Assembly: GCF_003369915.1 (NCBI RefSeq)
Contig: NW_022881614.1
Coordinates: forward strand, 14,748,001 to 14,812,000
Source: Drosophila miranda
Taxonomy: Eukaryota > Arthropoda > Insecta > Diptera > Drosophilidae
Length of the DNA stretch: 64,000 bases
Direction of reading: 5' to 3'
Of the stretch, positions 32,413 to 44,505 are shown piece by piece. Within the stretch, counting starts at the first letter, position 1. Each line of letters begins with the position of its first letter. The position numbers were made by a program, and so were the translations under genes. The notes below the pieces were generated by a model. That model saw only the letters and a program-made list of their open reading frames with translations, did no database searches and was not told the DNA's origin.

Positions 32413-35061
32413 ATGGTATCAACGGCTAAAACCGCGAAGCTAACAAAGAAAGGAAAGAAAGGTAACAAGGAGAGCAAAAATTATAAGGCATAGAACTGGC
32501 AAAAGGTGAAAATAAAGGGCCACGTGATTTCCGATGAGTTTGGCGGCTACGAGGGCCTGATTGGACTGGAAGTTCTGGAGGATTACGATGCAGAGCTGGT
32601 AAAGTCTTCAAAGAAGAGAGCATCTAAAAGGAATGATAAAAAAGAGAAGGTGAAGAGTAAAAAGAAGAAGGTATCCAAGACTGTGGAGGAGGAGGGGCCC
32701 AGTGAGAGCTCCAGTGAATCGGAAAGCGAGGACGAAGTGGTGTTTACGGCCAAGTCCACCAGAAAGGCGCGTCAAGCCGAACGTCATGCACAGAAACTAG
32801 AGAAACTGAAGGAGAAACGACAAAAGCGAAAGGAATCGCGAAAGCTGAAAAAGGAAAATATTGAAGAAGATGGTTCGGAGTCGGACGACAACGAGGACAA
32901 TCCTTCAGGTCAATATGTACTGTTGAGACCTCCGCAATCGGACGATGAAAATGAGGAGGCAGTGGAGCCCTCGAGTGATGAAGAAGTACCTCAGCTTGTG
33001 CCCGCTTCGACGGAATACGAGGATGAACTGTCCGCTTGGAATGGCTTGGGAGTGCCTTCTAACATTCTACGAGCACTGGCTGAACAGGGCTTTAAGGCAC
33101 CCACGCAAATTCAGTCCATGACTCTGCCAGCTGCCATCCACGGCAAAAAGGATATCGCAGGAGCTGCGGAAATCGGCAGTGGAAAGACCCTGGCCTTTGG
33201 CATTCCTATGCTGGCTGGAATTATGGAGCTGAAGCAGATAAATGCTAGTTCTGGCATTCGCAAGGCCCCCAAAGTGAAGGGCGCGCCAATAGCTCCGCCA
33301 GCCGACGATGAGCATGAACTGACACCGCCGCCTGACGAGCTGGACCACGTCTCTGGTGCCAGCGATGAGGACAGCGACGCCGAACAGCGTGAACAGCGCA
33401 AGCAAACTCCCCTGTACGGTCTGGTGCTGACACCCACTCGGGAGCTGGCCGTCCAGGTAAAGAATCACCTGGTGTGTGCAGCTAAATACACTGGAATCAA
33501 AGTAGCTGCTATCTTCGGGGGCCTGTCTGTAGCCAAGCAGGAACGTGTGCTCCGGCAGTGTCCGGAGATCGTTGTGGCCACCCCCGGCCGCCTCTGGGAA
33601 CTGTTTGCCCAGGGCAACCAGCACCTCAACAAGCTGGATAATTTGAGCTTCGTGGTTATCGACGAAACGGATCGTATGGTCGAGAAGGGTCATTTCGAAG
33701 GGCTCCTAGCCTTCTCAAGGTGCTCAACGCAGACGAGCAAAAGAAGCAACAACGCCAAAACTTTGTTTTCTCCGCCACACTGACTTTGGTCCATGATCTG
33801 CCAGATCACATGCAGAGTAAGATAGAGAAACCTTTCATCAATGCCAAAATATATGTAATTTTCAACTCGAAGAGCGCAATGTGGGAAAGCGTCCCAAGTT
33901 TGTGAAGCAAACGGTGGATCAGAAAATCGAAAGCCTCATTGAGGAGCTGGGCATATCTCAGCCCAAAATTGTAGATATAACCAGCACTCAACGTTAGTAG
34001 ATCTCATTGAAACCCCAAATGGCATCCACAATAAACCTTAAATGATCTCTGACAGAAACCGCTCAAACGTTGACCGAAAGCCGTCTGCTGTGTCCCATCG
34101 ATCAGAAGGACTTCTATCTATATTACTTCATCCAGCGCCATCCCGGCCGCACCATCGTCTTCTGCAACTCCATAGACTGTGTCAGGCGTTTGGCCACGCT
34201 CTTTGTCCTGCTGGATTGCAGTCCTCTTCCCCTCCACGCCAACATGATTCAGAAGCAGCGCCTGAAGAACCTTGAACGCTTCCGCGACTGTCCCACAGGT
34301 CTACTAATCGCCACAGATGTAGCTGCCCGTGGCCTGGACATTCCCAATGTGGAGCATGTGATTCACTATCAGGTGCCACGCACCAGTGAGAACTATGTTC
34401 ATCGCTCGGGCCGTACTGCTCGAGCCAATAAGCATGGAATAACCGTCATGTTCATGGAACCTGGCGAGGTCAGGAGCTACGTAAAGCTCTACAAAACACT
34501 AGAGAGAAGTGAGTGATACTTAGATATCGCGAAACGACTTATTAACACACAATTTATTCTTGCAGCCGAGGATCTGCCACTATTCCCCATCTCGGAGCGT
34601 TTTTTGGCCGGTGTGAGAGAGCGTGTAAACCTAGCTCGTGACCTGGACAAGGAGGAGCTGAAACTCAAGCGGGTTCAGAGCGAGCGTGGCAGGATGAAGA
34701 AGCACGCCGAGGAAATGGACATGATCATTGATGGCTACAACGATGAGTCGTAAGTCTACATGAAACCACATTCGAATTTGCTCTAATAACAATTTGGTGT
34801 AGTGGCAGCGACCAAGATGAGGATCCCTTTGTGATAGAACGACGACGCAATCGCGTCCACGTGGAAACAGTGCGGGCACAGCTCCATTCTCTCCTAGCTC
34901 AGCCCCTTTTCCCTAGAGGCTTCAGCTTCAAGTATCCCAACAGCGAGAACTCTGATGTAACCACGAGTCACACCACAAGTGCCGTGGATACCATGAAGGC
35001 GACCATCGAGGACCAGAAGCTGGCCACAAAGCAACGAAACAAACGGAAAAAAAATGCCTAA
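32413..35061 (+). pseudogene. DDX24: DDX24-type DEAD-box RNA helicase, degenerate
   Basis: Conceptual exons 32413-33992, 34056-34508, 34566-34749 and 34803-35061, with GT/AG introns of 53-63 nt. The N-terminus is K/E-rich, followed by the Q motif (FKAPTQIQ), motif I (GSGKT), PTRELA, ATPGRL, motif II as DETD instead of DEAD, SAT, and motif VI HRSGRTAR. The family acts in nucleolar ribosome biogenesis. Lesions: an in-frame TAG at 32491 after 26 codons, a frameshift at about 33711 just after motif II, and another between about 33850 and 33863. The first intron has the weaker donor GTTAGT. The wording KVKIKGHVISDEFGG and FEGL identifies the DDX24 subfamily; the fly gene is probably CG9143. Confidence 0.85.
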
Positions 35062-35103
35062 ATCAACATTATTTTACTTAAAAAATTCACAAAGGATTAT
35101 ACG

Positions 35104-35109
35104 AATAAA
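35104..35109 (+). terminator. Polyadenylation signal of the DDX24-like gene
   Basis: AATAAA 43 bases after the last stop codon. Confidence 0.5.
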
Positions 35110-35280
35110 GTTCCGGATAAGTCGATCAATGCTTCGACACGTAGTACCTAACGCCAGCCTCTGTCAGAGAACGCGCGTTCTTGGCCAGCAAAGTGGATAC
35201 AGCCAGAGTTGGAGTTGTGAAACACCTAGAATAAACGTATTTATTAGACCAAGTGAAAATAACGATAAACCCACTCTTGC

Positions 35281-36362
35281 TTACTCAATATACGGTTTCA
35301 TCTCCTCCAGGGTCATGCCCTCGGGCTTGGCCTCCTGCCAGGAATGCATAAATTCCTCATTGCGGAAACGCAGCCCCGGCTGCAGAATGTTCTGGGCGAC
35401 AATCCGAGCGACCAGGGATTCCTGGTAGGAGAACTGGCCTGGACAGCGCTCGCTGGGAATGGTATAGATGTCAAAGAGCCCAGTCACTACAGGCTCTGGT
35501 GCAATGCTCTTCAAAGCGCTGATTGTTTCCCCCCTTTCCACTTCGTCCAGGGCCCAGGAGTTTTCGCTGATCAAACCGAGCATCAGACTGATTATTCGAT
35601 ACTCGTACTCGTATTCCAATACGCGTATATGACCATCGAATTCCAAGGCGCGAAAGTTCCGTAGACCCTCCTCAAATTGTGCCCTACTGCACTGGACCGT
35701 GTCCAGCAATTGTTGAAAGCTAAGGAGGACCTTCCGCTCAATGCAATACTCGTTCTCCGGCCCCGAATACCGAGTTAGTTGAAGCAGCTCGCCCTGTTTG
35801 CGGAAGCGGGGCTTGATCTCGCGGCACTCAAAGTATTCATGGAACACGGCCAGGACCGAACGCTGCTCCAGAGTACGAGGCACTTCCAGGTCATCTTCTG
35901 TGCTGTCGTTGAGACTTCGCTCCAGAGAAGCGTTTGCATTGCCTGTGCGCGGGATGTGCTGGTGGCAGCGCCAAACTTTAAATCCGGCACGAGCAACAAG
36001 CTGTTGGAGATCTCAGCGCCCTTAACATCGTACGTCCGCTCGTCAGTGCAGAGCACGATCTTTTCATTAAGGCCACTCTTGAAGTGGAGCGTCTGACCCT
36101 CGCGGATGTGATGCAGCATGTCGAAATCGAGCTCTAGCAGACGCAGATTGTCGGCGACAATATTTGCCGAGGGGTAATACAGTGCCTGAGTAACTTGGGT
36201 GAGCTGCCTCTCGTCCAACTTGGCATGTTTCACAATTGCCTTTACATCCTCCGGCGTGCGGACGTATCTATCAATGGAAGAGGATCTACCTAATGAATCC
36301 CATGAATGTTTATTGGACACTTACAGCTGGGGAGCGTTTTCATCTACTTCCATGGACTCCAT
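35281..36362 (-). pseudogene. DSCC1: Sister-chromatid cohesion protein DSCC1, damaged
   Basis: Exon 1 is 36325-36362 (MESMEVDENAPQ) and exon 2 is 35281-36267, with a 57-nt intron in phase. The family is a subunit of the alternative RFC clamp loader (CTF18-DSCC1-CTF8) that loads PCNA for cohesion. DSCC1 landmarks are LLELDFDMLHHIREGQTLHF, TDERTYDVK, LLLVPDL and the winged-helix-like C-terminal half (VLEYEYEYRIISLML). A frameshift at about 35945-35960 moves the frame from TSTSRAQAMQ to one containing TLEQRSVLAVFHEYFECREI. The protein ends with EGMTLEEMKPYIE; in the human protein some 60 residues separate the matching segments, so an internal deletion near the C-terminus is likely. Confidence 0.8.
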
Positions 36363-37547
36363 ATTAACTAGATAGCCATATTAGCCATGCCCATAATTTT
36401 GACGCAATTTTGGATCCTCAACAACAATATAGCATCTGGTATGAACTTATCCCACTTAAGCCCCCTCTATTTAACACTTGAGGTAAAAGGCGGAATATAT
36501 TAACGATTGTAAATTCTTCTTATAGATCAGCCATCTTTCCTCTGAACTTAAAAAAAACCTGAACTTGAACCCTGTTAAAATTATTACTTTTTTATTATTT
36601 TCGGTGGAAAATTGAAATTCCCCCTTGGCTTATAGTAGGTTAATAGTTCTCCGTCGAGGTTTGGTAACCATATTGTTCAATTTTGATCTTCCGTCGAATA
36701 TTACTAGCTGTATAGACCATTAAGCCATGCACACATAATTTTATTCAATTAGTTAATCATTTTCCTATATGACTGGCTAATTTTAAGTACTCCTTTTTAT
36801 TTCTTTGCTTATGAAATAAGGTTTAAGCAAAATCGGTCATTAAATATTTCCACTTAATTAATTTCCTTACATGGCAACTACACGCTAACTACACATTTGC
36901 CTCAATTGCACTGCACCGTCATAGCTTCCAGCTTTGTTAGTTCAACGCAGCCAAAATAGTGTCATAGTAATTATCTTTGACTGTCGACACTTGCAGGAAG
37001 CATTAGTTCGTCTTGAGAGAGACAGAGACAGAGAGAGAGAGAGAGAGAGCCGCTTTCATTCAACAGCAGCTTAAAAAAAAAGAATGAATAGCATCCAGCT
37101 CAATACTTTAATAGCGGTCAGCTTAAGTGCGACTCCTCTGTATTACGGTAGAATAAAAAACGTTGAAATTATTTTGAATTTTGATTGTGTGTTCGGATTA
37201 AAAAGGGAACAAATAATTATATTTCCATAAAATTATCTAATTTAAATCATCTAAATTTAAATGGACCTGATTTTTGGTCTTTACTTATTATGTTCATATG
37301 GATCCTACATACATATATCATATGGACCCTCGAACTCTATTCAAATGATCAGGATTGAATTCGTTTCAATAAATGATAGAAAAAGCATGATACAAAGTTA
37401 GGTATATTCCATCCATAGATAAATGGGTTATGAATGTAACGCCCCTTATCAATTGTCAGCGTCGCATGGTTAATAATATTTCGATCCATACAATGTCTGA
37501 TAAGAGGCCGATGGAAATGCTACCCACTAATTACTGAGTAAACCCTG
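36363..37547. other. Gene-free AT-rich interval
   Basis: About 1.2 kb. A GA-rich microsatellite lies at 37015-37050. No ORF or known repeat was recognised. Confidence 0.5.
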
Positions 37548-37919
37548 TGTTCGGGGCAGAACCCAGCCGATTAGCTGCTTGCCAAATAGCACCTAATTCT
37601 TGGCCCTCAGCCGCTTGTTTTGTTTGTTACTTATGTATATGTCACTCATTTGTTTGTTAAAGCTTTGCGCTTGCTTGCCCTGCTAAACGCTCTCTGCCAG
37701 CTCGCTCTTCGCTATCTCCGCTTTGCGTCTGCCGACCGACGTCGGCCGAGCGAAGCTGCGCTTAGCGATCGGAGCGGCAATGTAAAGGGCAGGCAAGCCA
37801 CACTTGCAATTTGGATGTCACGCATTAAAGAACATATCGTAATTTTATTTCTGCGCCGAGTTTTATTTAATTCGAAATAATTAGTCTGCCGATTGGGGAT
37901 AAAAAACATTATCTCCACA
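37548..37919 (+). repeat. 5' LTR of BEL-type copy 2
   Basis: 372 bp, TGTTCGG to CTCCACA, same length as the LTRs of copy 1. Confidence 0.9.
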
Positions 37920-37926
37920 TAAAATT

Positions 37927-37940
37927 TGGTGACCCCGACG
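37927..37940 (+). promoter_or_regulatory. Primer binding site of BEL-type copy 2
   Basis: TGGTGACCCCGACG, 7 bases after the LTR, identical to copy 1. Confidence 0.65.
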
Positions 37941-38247
37941 TGATCTCTGAGTTGCAGAGTCAAATAATAATCATTCGCGATCGACATTCGTTAGCCCTAG
38001 CAAATTTTCGGCGGTTAAGCACAATTCGGTGCTAAAACACACTTACATACACCTACATACACGCATTGCTGGCTATTAATTTCTCTGTCGCGACAATTCG
38101 GTCAGTGCAGTGCGGTAGGCAGTGCAGCGAACTCACTAATACACACAAGCGGAGTACAAAGCGGAATCGGACAGCTCGCACAGCTAAAGTCATTAGCTGT
38201 AATCCCTTTGCTTTCGGTTCCCACGTCCCACGCGCCAACTAAAGGCC

Positions 38248-40472
38248 ATGGATCGCTTTCTCACCAAGGAAGAGCTTGCCGAGTTAGATGAGGCAGAACT
38301 TCAAGCTCGCTTAGAGCAGATCGAGCGAATGAATGCGGATTTCGATGCCGCTCAAACGAGCCTTGAAAGGCTGGATTTCCTGCAGTTAGCCCATGATGCC
38401 CAGCTGGACTTTTCGAATGTTTATGTCAAGGTTAGGTCCAGGCTGTCGCGGGAGTTGATGGCTGCTCGCACGGTAAATGTTGCCAATTCAACGGCTCGGC
38501 ATACTCTCGAGGGGAATTCGTCGTTGTTCGCCTATAATAGTATAGGCCGTTCTCGAATGCCCGAGTTGCAGCTTCCGCGATTCGGGGGGAACTACATGGA
38601 TTGGCCAGAATTCCACTCGATGTTCGCGACAATGGTGCACAAAGACCATCGTATACCAATCATCGAAAAATTCCAATATCTTCGTGGATGTCTAGATGGT
38701 GCTGCGCTGGATACGATTCGTTCCTTGGAACTTTCTGAGGAGAATTACGACAAGGCGTTGAATTTGCTGATGTTGCGATTCGATAATAAACTGTTACATT
38801 TTCAGGCACACGTCAAGGCTATTTTCGGGCTGCAAGGGGTGGAGAAGGGCTCAGCTATCGGCTTGAGCGCGCTCAGCGACAAAATCAATTCGCACTTGCG
38901 TGCACTTCAGACCTTGGCGACCCCGCAGGAGATTTCGGATGGGTTGCTGATCTTCATCATAGGCACGAAACTGGACCACAAAACAAAGGAGAAATGGGAA
39001 GAGAACTTGCTCGCTTTTTGGAAGCGAGATGTCGGATGCTGGAGAATTTGGGATCAGCCATGGCAACAAGTCCTAGTCAACAGGTGGGAGAAGACAAACC
39101 TGTCACCCTTATCACCTCCAGTAACGACCATCCTAACCCCATATGTAACCATTGCAATTCCTCCGAGCATTACATATCTAGATGTCAGGCATTCCTGAAT
39201 CTCTCTGCGTTTGAACGATACAAAGAAGCAAAGAAGAGCCGCTTGTGTTTGAACTGCCTCAACAAAGGCCATGAATTGCAGAGGTGCAGGTCAGGACTTT
39301 GCAGGCATTGCCAGGCCAAACATCACACGCTACTCCACATTCCATCGGGAACTGGTGCTTCATCTTCCTCTTCACCGGCCGAGGAATCGATCCAGCAAGA
39401 GGCCGCGACTGTGCTTCTAGCAAGCGGGTGTTCTAGCCCTCCCCCCTCGATCCAGAAATCTCAGCCTAGCCAGAACGTTTTGCTACCTACTGCCCTCGTC
39501 CATGTAACAGATCGTTATGGAGCACTTATCCCACGTCGTGCCATTTTGGATTCTGCATCACAGGCAAACTTTGTAACATCTAGACTTGCTGATCAGTTGC
39601 AGTTGGATCATCGCTCGTCTTATGTTCACATCTCTGGAATCGGAGATTCCATTCTACCTTTGAGCAAGTCTGTACATATAGTTGTACAATCCCAGGACGC
39701 AAGCTATCGAGCTTCCTTCGCTGCAATTGTCACCAACTCAATTACGGAAATACAGCCTAACTTCGGCGTAGACGCAAAGGATTGGCCAATGCCGAATAAT
39801 CTAAAACTAGCTGAACCTAATTTCTCCAAGCCCCAACGTATCGATCTGTTGATAGGTTCTGGTGTGTTCTTCGATTTAATGTTCGTCGGACAGATTCGAC
39901 TATCAGCCCAATTGCCAACATTGCAGGAGACTAAACTTGGTTGGATAGTATCAGGAAGCATTGATAGCTCGGAGAATAAGCGTGTAGCTTTAGCCGCTTT
40001 GGAAAATTCCTCGTGCATCTCTATTGACGATTTTCGACCCACAACGCTGGAGTACCAAAACTTAGAGCAGCAATGCAGGAAGCAGCTGCTCGAGTGCCAG
40101 GAGCAAGTGGAAAAACTGCGATCGGAGAATCAGGAACTGCAGCGCGAACTTTTCCATATATTAAAAACCTACATATCCACGCCAAATGAAATTCAACTTT
40201 CAACAGTTTCTACATTGCCAAATTTCCTGCCATTCTATGCAATTACAGAGGTTCCCGATGATCAAGACGTAATCACGACAAGCCGCCTTCGTAAAGAAGC
40301 GCCGATTGCTGCGTTCGACGATCATCCCAGCGTAGCCGCCAGCTGCGCCCAAGCAAGCATCTTCAAGAGGGCCGTTGGAAAAATAGCGGTTCTGCCCCTT
40401 CAGGATGGATCTGTTGAAAGCCTTTGCCTTCCAACGGGGGGTGAATGTTCGGAGCAGATCCCAGCCGATTAG
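38248..40472 (+). pseudogene. BEL-type Gag-protease-coiled-coil ORF, copy 2
   Basis: Frame 38248-39198 carries the Gag core and frame 38994-40472 carries zinc knuckles, protease (AILDSASQANFV) and the distal coiled coil in one open frame. The two frames are separated by a deletion of about 25 bp near 39010, relative to copy 1. The first 34 codons of Gag, present in copy 1, are deleted upstream of MDRFLTKEE. The frame runs through GECSEQ into the 3' LTR. It shows that Gag, protease and tail form one polyprotein in this family. Confidence 0.85.
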
Positions 40473-40515
40473 CTGCTTGCCAAATAGCACCTAATTCTTG
40501 GCCCTCAGCCGCTTA
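40446..40515 (+). repeat. Truncated 3' LTR of BEL-type copy 2
   Basis: First 70 bp of the LTR, then direct transition to DINE-1. Confidence 0.85.
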
Positions 40516-41479
40516 TTATACCCGATACTCAAAATGAGTATTGGGGTATATTAGATTTGTGGTAAAAGTGGATGTGTGTAACGTCCAGAAGGAATCGTTT
40601 CCGACCCCATAAAGTATATATATTCTTGATCAGCATCAATAGCCGAGTCGATTGAGCCCTGTCTGTCTGTCCGTCTGTCCGTCCGTCTGTCCCCTTCAGC
40701 GCCTAGTGCTCAAAGACTATAAGAGCTAGAGCAACGATGTTTTGGATCCAGACTTCTGTGATATGTCACTGCTACAAAAATATTTCAAAACTTCGCCCCG
40801 CCCACTTCCGCCCCCACAAAGGACGAAAATCTGTGGCATCCACAATTTTAAAGATATGAGAAAACCAAAAACGTAGAATTGTAGAGAATGACCATATCTT
40901 TAAGACTGCGGAATCAGAATTGGATCGTATAATTATTATAGCCAGAATCAAGAAAACAATTTAATTTTTTCTCGCCCTGTCTCTCTCTAACACACACGTA
41001 GCATAGCCGGCTTTGCTTAGAGTAAAACATTAGCGCCTAGATCTCAGAGACTAAAAACCTAGAGCAACCAAATTTGGTATCCACACTCCTAATATATCGG
41101 ACCGAGACGAGTTTGTTTCAAAATTTCGCCACACCCCCTTTCGCCCACACAAAGGACGAAAATCTGTTGCATCCACAATATTGCACATTCGAGAAAACTT
41201 AAAACGCAGAATCATAGATAATTACCATATCTATCTATCAGATTGCTCAATCTGGATCAGATCAGATCATTTTTATAGCCAATAGGAACAAATCAATTTG
41301 CAGTGGCTACGCAGCGTCCGACGTCACGCTCAGACTGATTTTCTGTCTCTCTCGCACGCACTCTTTGTCGTGTCGTTTAATATTAGCGGCGTCTGCCGGA
41401 GGAGAGCCATACTGTCTTAGTATCGGGTATAACCGTAGAGTTGCGGTGTCCGCAGCAACTCACAACGTTCCCCCTCGTT
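40516..41479 (+). mobile_element. DINE-1/INE-1, complete copy
   Basis: TTATACCCGATACTC to CCCCCTCGTT, including the 3' hairpin GAGTTGC...GCAACTC. It adjoins the truncated BEL LTR on the left and the S-Lap1 amplicon on the right. Confidence 0.85.
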
Positions 41480-42399
41480 AAAGTTAGGCGTATGCCAAAT
41501 AAATTGTATTCTCTAACCTTTTGATTGTAAAACCCTTTATTTTTTTTCACACACTTATAAAAAAAGATTCTTTAACGAGCGGGAACGAAGTTAACTGTGA
41601 ATTATACTCGAACTTGTCATGAGATAGGAGAGAGTGGAGTGTTTCTCTCTCTCTTTCTTCTTACACACAAGCCCGCCGTTCTTTCTCGCTTCCCTCCGCC
41701 AGAGCGAACACACTGCACGAGAAAGAGTGAGTGAGATGGATAGAGAGATCGAGAGAGAATGAGTAAGCGCGTGGAAGGCGATTTGGTCATTATGGCTATA
41801 ATAACGATCCGATCTCATCCACATTTTTCGGTTTTTTCTTTTCTCGTATTTTAAAAATGGTGAATGCCACAGATTTTCTATGTCTTTATGGGGGCGGACG
41901 GATCGGCGGAGGTGTCTGGATTTGCTTGCTCTAGCTTTTATGGTCTCTGATATCTAGGCGCTCATCAAGGACGCTCATAGATCCAGAGCCACATCTATTC
42001 GAGTACCGTGGTCCTTCAAGAGTTCACGATTTGTTAGCCCCATTTGTCGAAGATATACATACATAGATATGTATACTCATCCGAGGTCAGCCAAACCAAA
42101 ACAGTAGTGAGTGAAGGGCCGATATCCACTCGTTTTTAGATGCTGATCCTTTGAATTTCCTGAATGTACCGACCAAATAGCCCTTGAAGTGAGTGTCACT
42201 TTCTCATAGAGTACATTCATCGCCTCAATTTGGCATTCTATTGCTAGAAATTGAACACGAAACACGTATCCAGAATATTCTGCTGGAAAATTTTGAAATT
42301 TTTTTGAAGCTTCCGCAAAAATCAAATCGTCTTTGGAGTATCTTTAACTAGTCGTATTATTCGTATATTTTTGGTACTTTGTGTCGGGCTTAACGAAAA
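41480..42399 (+). other. Upstream region of S-Lap1 copy 1
   Basis: Amplicon sequence also found at 47725-48223 plus 58737-59079 (copy 2) and 61748-62710 (copy 3). It holds CT/GA-rich stretches, the 42050-42070 ACATACATAGATATG site and AT-rich DNA up to the start codon. The promoter should lie here; no specific motif was recognised. Confidence 0.5.
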
Positions 42400-44172
42400 A
42401 TGATGCTTCGCGTTGTACGTCGGCTGGTCCATCCGGCCTTCCGGCAGCGCCTGCGACCACGTCCCCAAGCTATCCAGCGCCGCTCCGCCTCGCAGGCGGT
42501 AAACCAGATGTTGCAGCTCCAGCAGATGGATATGTGTGCGGATCCTCCATCGCGCGGGCTTGTGGTCGGCGTGTTCGCCGACGAAACGGATCGCAATGAT
42601 GCTGGCATCCTCACCCCGGCCGGTTGGCGGTACAATGTCCAGAAGACTGCCGGCCGATTGCTAGAGGTCCTCCGCATGTCCGGACCCATTCCCAAGCGGG
42701 GCGAGGCTCGCCTTTTCTTCGCGATCGTGCCAGAGCGCATCCCCTATTACTCTGTGGTGGCTGTGGTCGGCCTCGGCAAGGAGTGCCTCGGCTACAATCC
42801 CTACGAGGTGCTCGACGAACAGAAAGAGGCGATCCGTCGCTCCGTGGCCGCCGCCTGCCGCATCCTGGCCGAGCTGGACACCGACAGAATCGAAGTTGAA
42901 AACTGCGGCCACGCCGAGTCCGCCGCCGAGGAGGCCGCATTGGGCATCTGGCTCTACCAGGAGCTGCGCAACCCACAGCACAGGATTCCAGTGCCGTCGC
43001 TGGACTTGTACGCAACAAAGGACGAGGTCTGCGACCTCGAAGGATGGCGAATTGGTCTGCAGAAGGCAGCCGCCCAGCACCTGACGAGACAGCTGCAGGA
43101 GATGCCCTCCAACCTCCTCACACCCACAGCCTTTGCGCAGAATGTCGTCGAGGTGCTGTGCAAGTCCGGTGTCAATGTGGAGGTCAAGGTCGAGGGTTGG
43201 GCCGAGAGCCAGTCGATGCACGCCTTCCTGGCTGTGGGCAAGGACTCGTGCGAGCCACCCATCTTCCTGGAGCTGAGTTACTACGGCACTTGTGCCGAGG
43301 AGCGTCCCATTGTGCTGGTGGGCCAAGGCGTGACGTACGATGCTGGAGGATTGTGCCTGAAAGAGAAACATGAGCTCTTCCATATGCGTGGGGACATGAC
43401 CGGGGCCGCCGTTGTGGTGGCCTGTTGTCGAGCTGTGGCTGGCCTGCGTTTACCGGTAAGTACTCAGGACATCAATGATATCTCCTTGAATAATAATGCT
43501 GTTCTTAGGTCAACATTCGCGGCCTGATACCCCTTTGTGAAAACGTAATGGGCTGCAATTCGGTCCGTCCTGGGGACATGGTCAAGTCCATGAACGGCAA
43601 GACCATCGAGATCCAGTGCACCGATCACGAGGATGTACTGGTCCTGGCAGACGCCCTGCTGTATGCGCAAAACTTCTGTCCCAAGTGCATCATTGACGTC
43701 GGCACCTGCTCGGGCTACATGCGCCAGGCCCTGGATGAGTCGGCTGCGGGGGTCTTTACCAACTCGGAGATCCTGTGGCAGCAGATCAAGCACGCCAGCA
43801 TGCACACCGGAGATCGCGTGTGGCGCTTCCCATTGTGGAAATATTACAGCAAGGCCGTGCGTGCCGGGGGACGCAGCGATGTGCAGAACTACGGCATTGG
43901 CCGAGGTGGACGTCCCTGCAAGGCCGCTGCCTTCCTCCGTGAGTTTGTGCCCTGCGGCCAGTGGATGCATATTGTGAGTATTGGGGGGCGCTTTGTTGGG
44001 GCACAGATCTTACGGGCTTTCTCCCTCAAAGGATGCTACAAATGTGATGGTGACAAAGGGCTTCGAATACGAGTATCTGCGCAAGGGAATGGCCGGCCGC
44101 CCGACCCGAACACTGGTGGAGTTTATTGCTCAGACGATTTGCAAGGATACGGCCCCACGTTTGGCCAAGTAA
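42400..44172 (+). CDS. S-Lap1: Sperm leucyl-aminopeptidase (M17 family), copy 1, intact
   Basis: Exons 42400-43455, 43509-43973 and 44032-44172 give 553 residues with phase-0 GT/AG introns of 53 and 58 nt. Residues 1-30 are basic and may be a mitochondrial leader. The N-terminal M17 domain spans about 45-210 and the catalytic domain about 215-553. The usual metal Lys is Gln309 (GQGVTYDAGG), while Asp314, Lys321 and Asp332 are kept. The NTDAEGR signature reads CTDHEDV (389-395), so the catalytic Arg is Val395. It is likely without peptidase activity and structural, as known for several sperm S-Laps of the sperm paracrystalline material. The S-Lap1 name rests on its pairing with GAPsec. Confidence 0.88.
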
Positions 44173-44505
44173 TCAATCTCTAACGGGAATCCAATGTTAT
44201 ATATATTTTTTTACTGTTTTTTTGACGACGCCACACATGAACACAAAATTACACTTGAGCTATGATCACTCTATATTACATAGGTTTTCGCAGTTGTAAT
44301 CTCCACACAAACACATGCGGCACATTCGTTTATTATGAAATTTTAACGTATAAAACAGAAACAGCGCTAGTGTTCGATCTTTTGTTGGGTCCTGGGCTTC
44401 GAACTATTGAAGATGATAACTAGACACTGTGGATTATTGCTTTGTCAGACTCTACCCGGAATCGGGTATTATATGTAATATCTGTGGTATCACTAAAAGT
44501 GAGTG
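44173..44505. other. Convergent 3' region between S-Lap1 and GAPsec
   Basis: About 330 bp shared 3' flank of the convergent genes, with no ORF. The same sequence follows S-Lap1 copy 3 at 63661-63950. Confidence 0.5.

Larger units (their letters stand above)
37548..40515 (+). mobile_element. Non-autonomous BEL-type LTR element, copy 2
   Basis: Same family and same missing RT-integrase core as 21757-25207, opposite orientation. The 5' LTR is 37548-37919 (372 bp). The 3' LTR starts at 40446 and is cut after about 70 bp by a DINE-1 at 40516. No target duplication can be checked. Confidence 0.9.
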
